Source of the DNA: Devosia chinhatensis
Lineage (GTDB): Bacteria > Pseudomonadota > Alphaproteobacteria > Rhizobiales > Devosiaceae
NCBI RefSeq assembly: GCF_000969445.1
Contig: NZ_JZEY01000061.1
Coordinates: 1,041,501 to 1,105,500 of the forward strand
Direction: 5' to 3'
DNA: 64,000 nt
Of this stretch, positions 45,530 to 53,822 are shown in pieces. The translations under genes were made by a program, and so were the position numbers. Under the pieces are notes generated by a model that searched no databases, was not told the origin of the DNA, and worked only from the letters and a program-made list of their open reading frames with translations. Each line of letters starts with the position of its first letter. Position 1 is the first letter of the stretch.

Positions 45530-46759
45530 CTAGTTTCCGAAAATCGTGTCGATGGTGGCCTGGGCCTGGTTCAGCGCGTCCATGGACGACATCTGCCCGG
45601 TCAGCGCCTGCTGTTCGGCATCATAGATGGCCTTGGAAATCTTCTGCCATTCCGGATGCGGGCCGCGCGGCTGGGCATATTGCAGCTGTTCTTGGAAGAC
45701 GACCAGCGCCGCGTCCTTCTTGGCCTCGCCGGTCACCGGCAGTTCGATATCTCCACGCGCCGGCAGATTGCCGAATTCGGGGAAGATGCGGTCTTCCTGG
45801 TCCACGAAATACTCGAGCAGCCGGAAGGCTTCGTCGGGGTGCTGGGTATTGGCCATGATGCCCCAGTTGAAGCCGCCCAGCGCCGAGGATTTCTGATCGG
45901 CCTCGGTGATGGTGGGCAGGAGCGCCACGCCCCAGTCGAACTGGGCATCCTCGACCATGCGGTCGATTTCCCAGGGACCCGAAATGGCCATGGCGGCATT
46001 GCCCGAATTGAACACGCCGGTGGAGTCCCACTGGCCCAGGCTCAGCACGTCGCGGCTGGCATAGCCATTGTCGATCAGGCTCTTCCAGATATCGAGAACC
46101 TGGGCCGCGCCCTCGGTATTGACCTTGTCGGCGCCGCCGCCGGACATCTGGATGATGGGCAGGAACTGGAACGTGCCTTCTTCGCCGGCGCGGGCCGAAA
46201 AGGTGATGCCATAGACATTGCTGGCCGGGTCGGTCAGCTTTTCGGCATAATCGGCCACTTCCGTCCAGGTCTTGGGCGGCTCGGAGAGGCCCGCCTTGGC
46301 GAACAGATCCTTGTTGTAGAAGATGCCGATCGTGTCGGTATATTTGGGCAGGCCATAGAGCTTGCCGTCCCAGGTCACCGAGTTGAGCGGGCCTTCGAAA
46401 TAATCGGCCTGGCTGATGATCTCCGAATTGGCCACCCGGTCGGTGATGTCGAGCATGGCGCCGCGCGAGGAGAACAGCGCGAAATCGGGATTGTCGAAGG
46501 AGACAATGTCGGGCGCGTTGCCGGTGGCAAAGGCGCGCAGCGTCTCGTTGACGATCTCGTCGAACGGAATGGCGCGATATTCGACGACGATATCCTCATT
46601 GGCGTCGTCGAATTCCTTGGAATAGGTATCGGCGATCCCCGGGCGGTCGACGCCATCGATCGACCAGACCTTGAGGGTCACCTGGGCCTGGGCCGGCGTG
46701 GCCGCGACCAATGCGCCAAAGGCGAGTCCGGCCAATAGACCGAGCTTGGTAAACTGCAT
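45530..46759 (-). CDS. extracellular sugar-binding protein of ABC importer (CUT1)
   Basis: 409 residues. The signal peptide MQFTKLGLLAGLAFGALVAATPAQA precedes an SBP family 1 fold: VTLKVWSIDGVDRPG, GNAPDIVSFDNPDFA, LYGLPKYTDTIGIFYNKDLFAKAGL and AAMAISGPWEIDRM. It should bind an arabinose-containing oligosaccharide, given GH127 in the operon; that is inference. GGGAGGATATA lies before the ATG at 46759, and the longer frame is not supported. First gene of the ABC operon. Confidence 0.94.
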   Translation of the reverse strand: MQFTKLGLLAGLAFGALVAATPAQAQVTLKVWSIDGVDRPGIADTYSKEFDDANEDIVVEYRAIPFDEIVNETLRAFATGNAPDIVSFDNPDFALFSSRGAMLDITDRVANSEIISQADYFEGPLNSVTWDGKLYGLPKYTDTIGIFYNKDLFAKAGLSEPPKTWTEVADYAEKLTDPASNVYGITFSARAGEEGTFQFLPIIQMSGGGADKVNTEGAAQVLDIWKSLIDNGYASRDVLSLGQWDSTGVFNSGNAAMAISGPWEIDRMVEDAQFDWGVALLPTITEADQKSSALGGFNWGIMANTQHPDEAFRLLEYFVDQEDRIFPEFGNLPARGDIELPVTGEAKKDAALVVFQEQLQYAQPRGPHPEWQKISKAIYDAEQQALTGQMSSMDALNQAQATIDTIFGN

Positions 46760-46829
46760 TATATCCTCCCTTGCGGCCTCGGCCGCTCCATGTGCCGCCC
46801 GGGCTTCCCTGCCCTTGCGGCTCTTCCTC

Positions 46830-46861
46830 GCTGCCACGGGCGCTGCAACGCCTGTGGCAGC
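46830..46861 (-). other. long hairpin between lacI and binding-protein genes
   Basis: GCTGCCACGGGCG pairs over 13 bp with CGCCTGTGGCAGC (one G-T wobble) around a 6-nt loop. No T-run follows, so it is a weak terminator or an attenuator or stabiliser after the regulator gene. Confidence 0.5.
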
Positions 46862-46867
46862 ACTTGC

Positions 46868-47920
46868 CTAGACCTCCTGAAGCGCCTCCCCCTCCGCGCG
46901 GACGGCGCCTGTGGCGCCGCCGCAGGATTGTCGCATCACGAGCCTGCAGGGCAGCGTCCGCACGCCCGGCTCCACCGTCTTGCCCTCGGCAAGCTCGAGG
47001 ATCAGGCGTCCGGCCTCGCGGCCCAGTTCCTTGAGATTCATGTCGATCGTGGTCAGCGGCGGCCGCGTCGCCGCCGAGACGATCTCCCAATTGTCAAAGC
47101 CGATCACCGCCACGTCGCGCGGCACGACGAGCCCCCGCTCGCGCAAGGCATCGACCACGCCGCGGGCAATCTGGTCATTCCCGCAGAACACGGCATCGAA
47201 CACGCCGGCTTCGGCCCAGAGCCGGGCGACGGCCGCATGGCCCCAGGCCTCCGACCAGTCGCCATGAAGGATCGGGGCGCCTTCGCCCGCCAGGTCGCGG
47301 AAGGCCTTGGCTCTGTTTTGCGCCGACGCGAAGCTTTCCGGTCCCGTGACGTGGACGAGGCGCCTGCGGCCCAGCGCCAGGAGGTGGCTGATCGCTGCCC
47401 GCGCCCCCTGGTCATCGTCCGACACCAGCGTCACGGCGTCCTCGGGGCCTTGGGTAAAAGCATAGACGACCGGCACCGGCAGGTTGGAAAGATCCACCGG
47501 CAGGCGACGGTCGATGCGCTTGCCGGTGGCGATGATGCCATCCACCTGCTTGTCGAGCATGGCATCGACATGGGTCCGCGCCAGGGTGGCGTCATCCTCG
47601 ATGCCGCAGAGGAAAACCGAGACGCCCTGGTCCACGAGCGCCTCGTTGATCCCGGCCATCACCGGCAGGGTGAAGCGACCATAGGTGTCGTTGGTGAGCA
47701 GTCCCACGGTGAAGCTGCGCTGCCGGGTAAGGGCGCGGGCCATGGCATTGGGGCGGAAGCCGAGCGCTGCGGCCGTCTGCTTGACCCGCATCCGCGTCGC
47801 TTCGGTCATGCGCCCGGTATCGTTCAGCGCCTTGGAGGCCGTCGCGACGCTGACGCCGGCCACGCGGGCAACGTCATAGATGCGAATGCGTTCAGCCTTG
47901 CTCACCTCGGCATACCTCAC
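46868..47920 (-). CDS. LacI-family regulator of the arabinoside ABC operon
   Basis: 350 residues. The HTH is IRIYDVARVAGVSVATASKALNDTGRMTEATRMRVKQTAAALGFRPNAMARAL; the periplasmic-binding-like effector domain begins FTVGLLTNDTYGRFTLPVMAGI. It sits directly upstream of the binding-protein gene on the same strand. The start is GTG at 47920 (AAGGG 7 bases upstream) or GTG at 47905. A CG-centred LacI-type half-palindrome lies 24 bp before it, suggesting self-repression. Confidence 0.93.
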   Translation of the reverse strand: MRYAEVSKAERIRIYDVARVAGVSVATASKALNDTGRMTEATRMRVKQTAAALGFRPNAMARALTRQRSFTVGLLTNDTYGRFTLPVMAGINEALVDQGVSVFLCGIEDDATLARTHVDAMLDKQVDGIIATGKRIDRRLPVDLSNLPVPVVYAFTQGPEDAVTLVSDDDQGARAAISHLLALGRRRLVHVTGPESFASAQNRAKAFRDLAGEGAPILHGDWSEAWGHAAVARLWAEAGVFDAVFCGNDQIARGVVDALRERGLVVPRDVAVIGFDNWEIVSAATRPPLTTIDMNLKELGREAGRLILELAEGKTVEPGVRTLPCRLVMRQSCGGATGAVRAEGEALQEV

Positions 47921-47943
47921 AGGAAAACCCTTTTCTCACCTTT

Positions 47944-47959
47944 GATAAAACGGTTTCTC
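47944..47959. promoter_or_regulatory. LacI-type operator candidate
   Basis: GATAAAACGGTTTCTC, centred on CG, agrees with its own reverse complement at 12 of 16 positions and has the AAACGGTTT core common to alphaproteobacterial LacI sites. It is 24 bp upstream of the lacI start. Confidence 0.5.
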
Positions 47960-47980
47960 AATGCTGGTCAATAGTCATAC

Positions 47981-48883
47981 TTATCCATCTATATCCACGA
48001 AGACGCCGCCCCGCGCCGCCTTCAGGTGGTTGAGCGCGTGCATCTGGCCGGTCATTTCCAGCCGGTCGCGATAGACCGGGTCGTGCCAACCCTCGATGTC
48101 GATCGAGCCGCTCCAGCCAGCCAGCCGCAATTCGGAGATGATGTCGGTCCAATTGCTGTCGCCGAAGCCCGGTGTGCGCATGAACACGAACTTTTCCTTG
48201 CCGAAAATACCGTGCTCGCGGATCACGTCCCAGCGAATGGTGGCGTCCTTGCCATGCACGTGGAAGATCTTGGGCGCCCATTTGCGGATCTGCGGCAGGG
48301 GGTCGATAAGATAGACCATCTGGTGGCAAGGCTCCCATTCGAGCCCGATATTGTCCTGCGGCGTCTCGTTGAACATCAGCTCCCAGGCATCGGGATTGTG
48401 CGCGATGTTCCAGTCACCGGTCGCCCAATTGCCGTCCATGGCGCAATTCTCGAAGGCGATGCGGACGCCCTTGTCGGCAGCGCGCTGGGCCAGTTCGGTC
48501 CAGACCTTCTTGTATTGCGGCAGGCTCTCGGTCAGCGGCTTGTTGCGCACCCGCCCGGTAAAGCCGGCCACGCAGGTCGCGCCGAAATGGTGAGCATTGT
48601 CGATGCAGTCCTTCCAGCCCTGCAGGGTCTGGCGGTCCATGTCCTGGTCCTCGAGCGGATTGCCGAACATGCCCAGGGTCGAGATGGTGATGTCGCGGTC
48701 CTCGATGGCGTCGAGGCTGCGCTTGCCCAGTTCGGCCAGGTCCTGGCCATTGGTGGTCTGCCAGAAGAACGGCTCGAAACTTTCAAAGCCCATATCGGCG
48801 AGTGCGCCGATCCTCTCGGCGGCCTTGCCGGCCGAAGCGCTGATCATGGTGCCGATGCGGATGGCCTTGGCTGGATCGTTCAC
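47981..48883 (-). CDS. sugar phosphate isomerase/epimerase (xylose-isomerase-like TIM barrel)
   Basis: 300 residues, AP-endonuclease-2-type TIM barrel. Blocks are IGTMISASAGKAAERIGALADMGFESFEPFFW, FENCAMDGNW (metal Glu), GLEWEPCHQMVYLIDP, FHVHGKDATIRWD and DIEGWHDP. The scaffold is shared by inosose dehydratases and 3-keto-sugar epimerases. The start is GTG at 48883, with AAGGA ~11 bases upstream. It follows the Gfo/Idh gene by 14 bp, a pairing typical of cyclitol or keto-sugar catabolism. Confidence 0.88.
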   Translation of the reverse strand: MNDPAKAIRIGTMISASAGKAAERIGALADMGFESFEPFFWQTTNGQDLAELGKRSLDAIEDRDITISTLGMFGNPLEDQDMDRQTLQGWKDCIDNAHHFGATCVAGFTGRVRNKPLTESLPQYKKVWTELAQRAADKGVRIAFENCAMDGNWATGDWNIAHNPDAWELMFNETPQDNIGLEWEPCHQMVYLIDPLPQIRKWAPKIFHVHGKDATIRWDVIREHGIFGKEKFVFMRTPGFGDSNWTDIISELRLAGWSGSIDIEGWHDPVYRDRLEMTGQMHALNHLKAARGGVFVDIDG

Positions 48884-48897
48884 GGGGGTCAGGTCCT

Positions 48898-49932
48898 TCA
48901 GGTTTGGATAGGGACGCGCCGGCCGGTGCGGGCGCTTTCGATCGCGGCGAACACCATGGCAAGGCTGTTGATATTGTCGGCGCTGGCCGTTTCCGGCGGG
49001 CGGCCCGCTTCGATGGCGTCGAGAAAGTCGGCGATGACGCTGGCATGGCCCTCTATGCGCGCCCGCTCGCGCGCCTCGGGAATGGCAATGGGCTCCACGT
49101 CGCGCAAGAAGCCCTCCGCGCCCGCCACCACCTTGGCCTCCAACACCTCGCCCCCGTCCCAGGTCAGCGTGCCCTTGGTGCCGATGATGCGCCAGGCGCC
49201 TTCCCAGCTGGTATTGGCCCCTTCCGCCACCCACGAGCCGCGATAGGTAAAGACGACGTCGTCCGCAAAGCTGAAGATCGCATTGGCGGCCGCGCCATGC
49301 CGATACCAGGAGCCTTTCGGGTTGGTTTCCTCGCAATAGACCGAAAGCGGCGTCTTGCCGGCCATGAAGCGCGCGGCGTCGAGGGTGTGGATGGCCATGT
49401 CGACCAGCAGCACGTGTTCCATTTCTTCGCGGAAGCCGCCGAAATGGGCGCCGATGAAGAAGTCGCAATGCAGAGCGGTCAATTCGCCCAGCGCGCCGCT
49501 CTCGATCAGGGCGCGAATGCGGCGCACCCCGGCGATGAAGCGGCGGTTCTGCACCACGGCGTGCACCTTGCCCGCTTTCCGGGCCGCCTCGATCAGGGCG
49601 CGGCCTTCGGCGATACTGGTCGCCATCGGTTTTTCGCTGAGCACGTGGCAGCCATGGGCCAGCCCTGTCTCGACCACGCCCGCCCGCGCGGCCGGGATCA
49701 CCACGTCGAACACCAGGTCCGGCCTCGTGCCGTCCAGCATGGCATTGAGATCGGTACCCGTCTGCGCGGACACGAGCCCGAATTCGGCCGCCCGCTGCGC
49801 GGCAAGGCCTGGCGCAAGGTCCACCAGTCCGACGATCTCGACCCGGCCCTTGAGCAGGGGATTGGTGGTCAGGGCCGTCAGCCAGCCGCTGGACATGCCG
49901 CCGCATCCGGCCAGCACCGCTCGAAACGTCAC
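48898..49932 (-). CDS. Gfo/Idh/MocA family oxidoreductase
   Basis: 344 residues. The N-terminus is FRAVLAGCGGMSSGWLTAL, which replaces the usual GxGxxG by GCGGMS. Catalytic-Lys block SEKPMATSIAEGRALIEAA and VDMAIHTLDAARFMAG (the D-x-x-x-H motif) are present. It likely oxidises a sugar or inositol-like ring with NAD(P). It is the first gene after two LacI-type operators and is divergent from its probable regulator. Confidence 0.92.
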   Translation of the reverse strand: MTFRAVLAGCGGMSSGWLTALTTNPLLKGRVEIVGLVDLAPGLAAQRAAEFGLVSAQTGTDLNAMLDGTRPDLVFDVVIPAARAGVVETGLAHGCHVLSEKPMATSIAEGRALIEAARKAGKVHAVVQNRRFIAGVRRIRALIESGALGELTALHCDFFIGAHFGGFREEMEHVLLVDMAIHTLDAARFMAGKTPLSVYCEETNPKGSWYRHGAAANAIFSFADDVVFTYRGSWVAEGANTSWEGAWRIIGTKGTLTWDGGEVLEAKVVAGAEGFLRDVEPIAIPEARERARIEGHASVIADFLDAIEAGRPPETASADNINSLAMVFAAIESARTGRRVPIQT

Positions 49933-49996
49933 GATGTCCTCCCTCTGGACTTTCCCGAGCCGGTGCCGTCTTGTGCGGCATCACGAAACGCAGTCC

Positions 49997-50010
49997 CGTA
50001 AACGTTTACG
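49997..50010. promoter_or_regulatory. LacI operator O1 in divergent promoter
   Basis: CGTAAACGTTTACG is a perfect 14-bp palindrome with the central CG of LacI-family sites. It lies 65 bp before the Gfo/Idh start. Confidence 0.85.
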
Positions 50011-50048
50011 ACGCTATCTTCGGGGCTGATTGGGAGTCAATAGGGTTT

Positions 50049-50060
50049 CGTAAACGTTTC
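50049..50060. promoter_or_regulatory. LacI operator O2 in divergent promoter
   Basis: CGTAAACGTTTC repeats O1 with a single change in the last arm. Centres of O1 and O2 are 52 bp apart (about five turns), and O2 is 38 bp before the lacI start. Confidence 0.8.
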
Positions 50061-50097
50061 TGGCCCGGCGGGCCCCTGTGGAGAATGTCCCCCGATC

Positions 50098-51135
50098 ATG
50101 ACCGGCATCAAGCGTTTGGCGCAGCATCTCAATGTGTCGATCGGCACCGTTTCGCGGGCGCTGAACGGCAAGCCGGACGTCAGCGAGGACACCCGCAAAC
50201 GCGTGCTCGAAGCCGCTGCCGCCATCGGTTATGTGCCCAATCAGGCGGGACGCGCCCTGCGCAAGGGCGCCACCGGCGTTGTCGGCTTCATGATGCAGAC
50301 GGGTTCGGAAATCACCGGCGAGGGCGATGTGTTCTTCATGAGCGTCTTCGATGGCGTGCAGGCCGTGTTCGCCCGCCATCAGCTCGATCTCGTCGCCTTG
50401 CTCTGCTCGTCCGAAGAAGACCCCGATGCCTATTTGCAGCGCGTCGTGGCGCGGGGCTTTGCCGATGCGCTGATGATCTCTGCCACCAAGCGCGAGGATC
50501 ACCGCATCGACTTCCTCGCCGGCCGCAACATTCCCTTCGTCGCGCTGGGACGCTCGCAGACCGATGCCGGCCATCCCTGGCTCGACCTCGATTTCGAGGG
50601 CATGGCGAACGTGGGGGTGTCGCGGCTCGTCGCCAAGGGCCACCGGCGCATCGGCGTCTTCGCGCCGCTCGACGACATCAATCTCGGCTTCGTCTTCGTT
50701 GACGCCTATCGGCAGGTGCTCGAGCGACATGGCATCGCCTTCGATCCGGACCTGGTCTTCCGCGTCTTTCCCAATGAACGCGGCGGTCATCAGGTCGCCC
50801 ATGCCATCGCGGCCATGCCGGCCGACAAGCGTCCTACCGGCTTCGTGCTCACCAATGAAGTGATGTCGGTCGGCCTTTATAACGGGCTCTATCAGGTCGG
50901 CCTCGTGCCCGGAAAAAACTTCGCGCTGATCGGCCGCGACAGCCCGCAAGCCCATTTTCTCGTGCCCAGGCTCACCTGCTTCCGTCTGTCGCTGCGCGAT
51001 CTGGGCACTGCTTTGGCCGAAGCGCTGCTCGCCACCATGCCGGCCTATGCCCATCACTATCCCCTCGGCATCGTGCGCAAGGTCATGCCGCTCGAACTGG
51101 TCGAAGGTCAGAGCGATATGCCGGCGCCGCCTTAA
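50098..51135 (+). CDS. LacI-family regulator, divergent from Gfo/Idh-isomerase operon
   Basis: 345 residues. The HTH is TGIKRLAQHLNVSIGTVSRALNGKPDVSEDTRKRVLEAAAAIGYVPNQAGRAL. The effector domain begins GVVGFMMQTGSEITGEGDVFFMSVFDGVQ. The HTH sits at the very N-terminus, as in AraR/GntR-like members of the LacI family. Two near-identical CGTAAACGTTTAC sites in the shared promoter make it the probable repressor of both itself and the operon. Confidence 0.94.
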   Translation: MTGIKRLAQHLNVSIGTVSRALNGKPDVSEDTRKRVLEAAAAIGYVPNQAGRALRKGATGVVGFMMQTGSEITGEGDVFFMSVFDGVQAVFARHQLDLVALLCSSEEDPDAYLQRVVARGFADALMISATKREDHRIDFLAGRNIPFVALGRSQTDAGHPWLDLDFEGMANVGVSRLVAKGHRRIGVFAPLDDINLGFVFVDAYRQVLERHGIAFDPDLVFRVFPNERGGHQVAHAIAAMPADKRPTGFVLTNEVMSVGLYNGLYQVGLVPGKNFALIGRDSPQAHFLVPRLTCFRLSLRDLGTALAEALLATMPAYAHHYPLGIVRKVMPLELVEGQSDMPAPP

Positions 51136-51167
51136 GGCTCCGTACCGCCCCTCTTGCCAAACCAAAA

Positions 51168-51201
51168 CTAATGATATTAGCTTATTGGCTAACTTCATTA
51201 G
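51168..51201. promoter_or_regulatory. 34-bp dyad, probable TetR operator
   Basis: Two 14-bp arms (CTAATGATATTAGC and GCTAACTTCATTAG) are inverted repeats matching at 12 of 14 positions around a 6-bp centre. It ends 10 bp before the tetR ATG, so the regulator should repress itself. Confidence 0.8.
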
Positions 51202-51211
51202 GATTTGGGCC

Positions 51212-51790
51212 ATGCCAAGGGCGGGACTATCGCGGGATCGACTGATCGAGGCTGCCGGCACATTGGCCGATGAGAAGGGCTTTGACGCCCTAACGCTTGC
51301 CGATCTGGCGCGCCATTTCGATGTGCGCCTGCCAACCCTTTATTCCCATATCGCTAATGCGCATGACCTGCGCACCGGCCTCGCCTTCCGCGCCCTCACT
51401 CAGCTGGCCGACCGTGTCGAAACCGGTATTGCCGGCCGCTCCGGCCGCGATGCGCTCGTCGCCTTTGCCCAGGCGCATCTGCGGTTCGCCGGCGATCATC
51501 CCGGGCTTTTCACTGCGGCGCGCTACCCCCTCGTCCCGGAAGATGCCCGGCGCAGCGACGGCATGCGGCTCTCCCGGCTGAGCCTTGCCATGTTGCGCAG
51601 CTATGGCCTCGTCCAGGCGGACGAAGTCCATGCGGTCCGCCTCGTGGGGTCCTTCGTGCTCGGCTTTTCCCTGCTCTCGCTGGCGGGCAGTTTCGATCAC
51701 AGCGCCCCGGACGCCGAGACTTCCTTCCTGCGCGGGCTCGATGCGCTGCACGCGACGCTTTCGACCTGGGGCTCCCCTCCTTCCCTTTGA
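51212..51790 (+). CDS. TetR-family transcriptional regulator
   Basis: 192 residues. The HTH is LIEAAGTLADEKGFDALTLADLARHFDVRLPTLYSHIANAHDLRTGL. The C-terminal ligand domain belongs to the TetR_C_33/WHG type (HLRFAGDHPGLFTAARYPL, VGSFVLGFSLLSLAGSFDHS). The ATG at 51212 lies just after the 34-bp dyad. The SGNH hydrolase gene begins 18 bp after its stop, so the two are probably one transcript. Confidence 0.9.
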   Translation: MPRAGLSRDRLIEAAGTLADEKGFDALTLADLARHFDVRLPTLYSHIANAHDLRTGLAFRALTQLADRVETGIAGRSGRDALVAFAQAHLRFAGDHPGLFTAARYPLVPEDARRSDGMRLSRLSLAMLRSYGLVQADEVHAVRLVGSFVLGFSLLSLAGSFDHSAPDAETSFLRGLDALHATLSTWGSPPSL

Positions 51791-51808
51791 ATCGACCTTC
51801 GTGATCCT

Positions 51809-52969
51809 ATGACCGACCTTGCTTTCACCACGCCGATCGACGACGCCATCCTGCGCGGGGCCTTCTGGCTCGAGCATCGCCCCACGGGCCTGTTGCCCCA
51901 TCGCTTGCCTGCCACCGCGCTGGCGCAGAACAGCGACCCGCAATTGGCCATGGCCCAGTCCCAGCCCTCCGGCGTGCGCCTCGATTTCACCACCGAGGCG
52001 CGCACCATCGCGCTCGAAACCCTGCCGACCAAAAGGCGCTATCTGGGCATGCCGCCGCGCCCCGACGGCGTCTATGATCTCTGCATCGACGATGTCCTCG
52101 TCCAGCAGCGCCGCGCCTTGGGCGGCATGGTCCTCGAGATCGACATGGCCCAGGGCAGCGTCACGCCCATTCCCGGGTCGCCGCAGATCCTGCGCTTTGA
52201 CAATCTGCCATCACGCGCCAAGCGCGTCACGCTCTGGCTGCCCCATGACGAGACCACCGAGCTCGTCGCCTTGCGCTCGGATGCCCCGCTGCTTCCCATC
52301 GTTTCGGGCAGGGAAAAGCGCTGGGTCCATCATGGCAGCTCCATCAGCCAAGGCTCCAACGCGACCTCGCCAACCGGTATCTGGCCCGTCATCGCGGCCC
52401 GAAATCTCGGCCTCGATCTCACCAATCTCGGCTTTGGCGGCAGCGCCCTGCTCGATCCCTTCACCGCCCGCGCCATGCGCGACCGCCCGGCCGACCTCCT
52501 CAGCATCAAGATCGGCATCAACCTCTTCAATCTCGACCTGATGCGAATGCGCGCTTTCGGTCCGGCCGTGGAAGGCTTTCTCGACACTCTGCGCGAGGGG
52601 CATCCCGACATTCCCCTCCTTGTCATCTCGCCGATTTTCTGCCCCATCCACGAAACCACGCCAGGCCCGGGCCGCTTTGATCCCGAGGCCCTGCGTCAAG
52701 GCCGTCTGGGTTTTGTCGCGTCGGGCGATCCGGCCGAGATGGCCGCTGGCAAGCTCACTCTGGTCAGCATCCGCGAACGGCTCGCCGCCATTGTGGCGCG
52801 CCGCGCCCGGCACGATCCCCACATCGCCTATCTCGACGGGCGCGATCTTTATGGCGAGGCGGATAATGCGATCCTGCCTCTGCCGGACGGGCTCCATCCT
52901 GATGCAGAGATCCATGCGCTGATCGGCCAGCGCTTCACCGAGCGTCTGGGCAGGATATTGGCGGATTAG
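51809..52969 (+). CDS. SGNH/GDSL-family hydrolase
   Basis: 386 residues, cytosolic (no signal peptide). An N-terminal beta-rich domain (~1-170) precedes the SGNH domain. There the nucleophile block is WVHHGSSISQG (Ser in place of GDS), then GFGGSALLD (Gly), IGINL (Asn) and DGLHPDAEIH (Asp-x-x-His). This is the layout of two-domain carbohydrate or acyl esterases. It follows a TetR gene, so it may be the regulated target. The substrate is unknown. Confidence 0.85.
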   Translation: MTDLAFTTPIDDAILRGAFWLEHRPTGLLPHRLPATALAQNSDPQLAMAQSQPSGVRLDFTTEARTIALETLPTKRRYLGMPPRPDGVYDLCIDDVLVQQRRALGGMVLEIDMAQGSVTPIPGSPQILRFDNLPSRAKRVTLWLPHDETTELVALRSDAPLLPIVSGREKRWVHHGSSISQGSNATSPTGIWPVIAARNLGLDLTNLGFGGSALLDPFTARAMRDRPADLLSIKIGINLFNLDLMRMRAFGPAVEGFLDTLREGHPDIPLLVISPIFCPIHETTPGPGRFDPEALRQGRLGFVASGDPAEMAAGKLTLVSIRERLAAIVARRARHDPHIAYLDGRDLYGEADNAILPLPDGLHPDAEIHALIGQRFTERLGRILAD

Positions 52970-52985
52970 GTCGCCTGCCGGCCAG

Positions 52986-53822
52986 TCACGCCGAAAGCGA
53001 CATCCTGGTATTCTCTGGCAGGCGCAGCGCCGAAACCAGGGCGCGATATTCCTGGCGCGCATTGACATGCGACATCGACGGCGCACCGCCCAGGAGGTCC
53101 GCATCGAGTGGATCAAACACCGTCATGCCCGCCAGGAACAGCGAACGGAAGATCACGCGCTCGGCGATCCCGTCCGCCACGCGGCAATTGAGGCCTTGCG
53201 CCAGCCGCTCGACGATGTCCTGCACGCGGCTGGCATTGTGCGAGCCCAGATTGGAAATGCGGTTGCGCACCAGCACCCAGTCGGTCAGCCCGCCGTCGCG
53301 CGCCTGTCGCTCGGCGCGCGCCTTCTGCACATTGCGCGAATAGGGGCTGGCTTCCAGCGGCTGGCCGGTCTTGGGGTCGATCCGCGCCAGCACGTCCAGG
53401 TCGATCATGCTGTCATTGATCGGGGTGACGATGCTGTCGGCAGCGCCATGGGCGAGGCGCGCCAGATTGCCGTCGAAACCGGGCGTGTCGATGATGACGA
53501 AGTCCACCGCACCGGCCAGCTCGTCCATGGCCCGGGTGAAGATGTCGAGTTCCACCTTCTGGTTTTCGCGGATGGAATCGCCCCAGGCCGTGGGCAGGTG
53601 CACATGGCGGGGCAGGGGAATGTCCCGCCCGCTGGTTTCGACACTGGCCCGGCGATTGCGGATATAGCGGGTCAGGGTCTGCTGGCGGCTGTCCACGTCG
53701 ATGGTCGCCACCCCATAGCCCTGGTGCAGCAGATAGACGGCCAGGTGCAGCGCGGTCGTCGACTTGCCCGAGCCGCCCTTTTCATTTCCCACCACGATCA
53801 CATGGGTGCCGCCATACGCCAT
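52986..53822 (-). CDS. mipZ: division-plane positioning ATPase MipZ
   Basis: 278 residues. The ParA-type P-loop is THVIVVGNEKGGSGKSTTALHLAV. FVIIDTPGFDGNLARLAHGAADSIVTPINDSMIDLDVL and DWVLVRNRISNLGSHN are the MipZ-specific blocks, and the late RVIFRSLFLAGMTVFDL-like region matches. MipZ forms a bipolar gradient with ParB and blocks FtsZ assembly near the poles. The ATG at 53822 has GGAG 7 bases upstream; the long upstream frame is not coding. A CtrA-type site lies ~55-70 bp upstream. Confidence 0.95.
   Translation of the reverse strand: MAYGGTHVIVVGNEKGGSGKSTTALHLAVYLLHQGYGVATIDVDSRQQTLTRYIRNRRASVETSGRDIPLPRHVHLPTAWGDSIRENQKVELDIFTRAMDELAGAVDFVIIDTPGFDGNLARLAHGAADSIVTPINDSMIDLDVLARIDPKTGQPLEASPYSRNVQKARAERQARDGGLTDWVLVRNRISNLGSHNASRVQDIVERLAQGLNCRVADGIAERVIFRSLFLAGMTVFDPLDADLLGGAPSMSHVNARQEYRALVSALRLPENTRMSLSA

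Noticed and set aside
46773..46786. GCGGCC-TC-GGCCGC palindrome before the sugar-binding protein gene as a LacI operator
   Set aside because: It is pure GC without the AAACG/CGTTT core seen in the other LacI sites here, so chance in GC-rich DNA is likely.
48884..49984. Upstream extension of the isomerase frame to 667 codons
   Set aside because: It overlaps the Gfo/Idh gene in another frame and is Arg/Gly-rich; the isomerase domain begins at the GTG at 48883.
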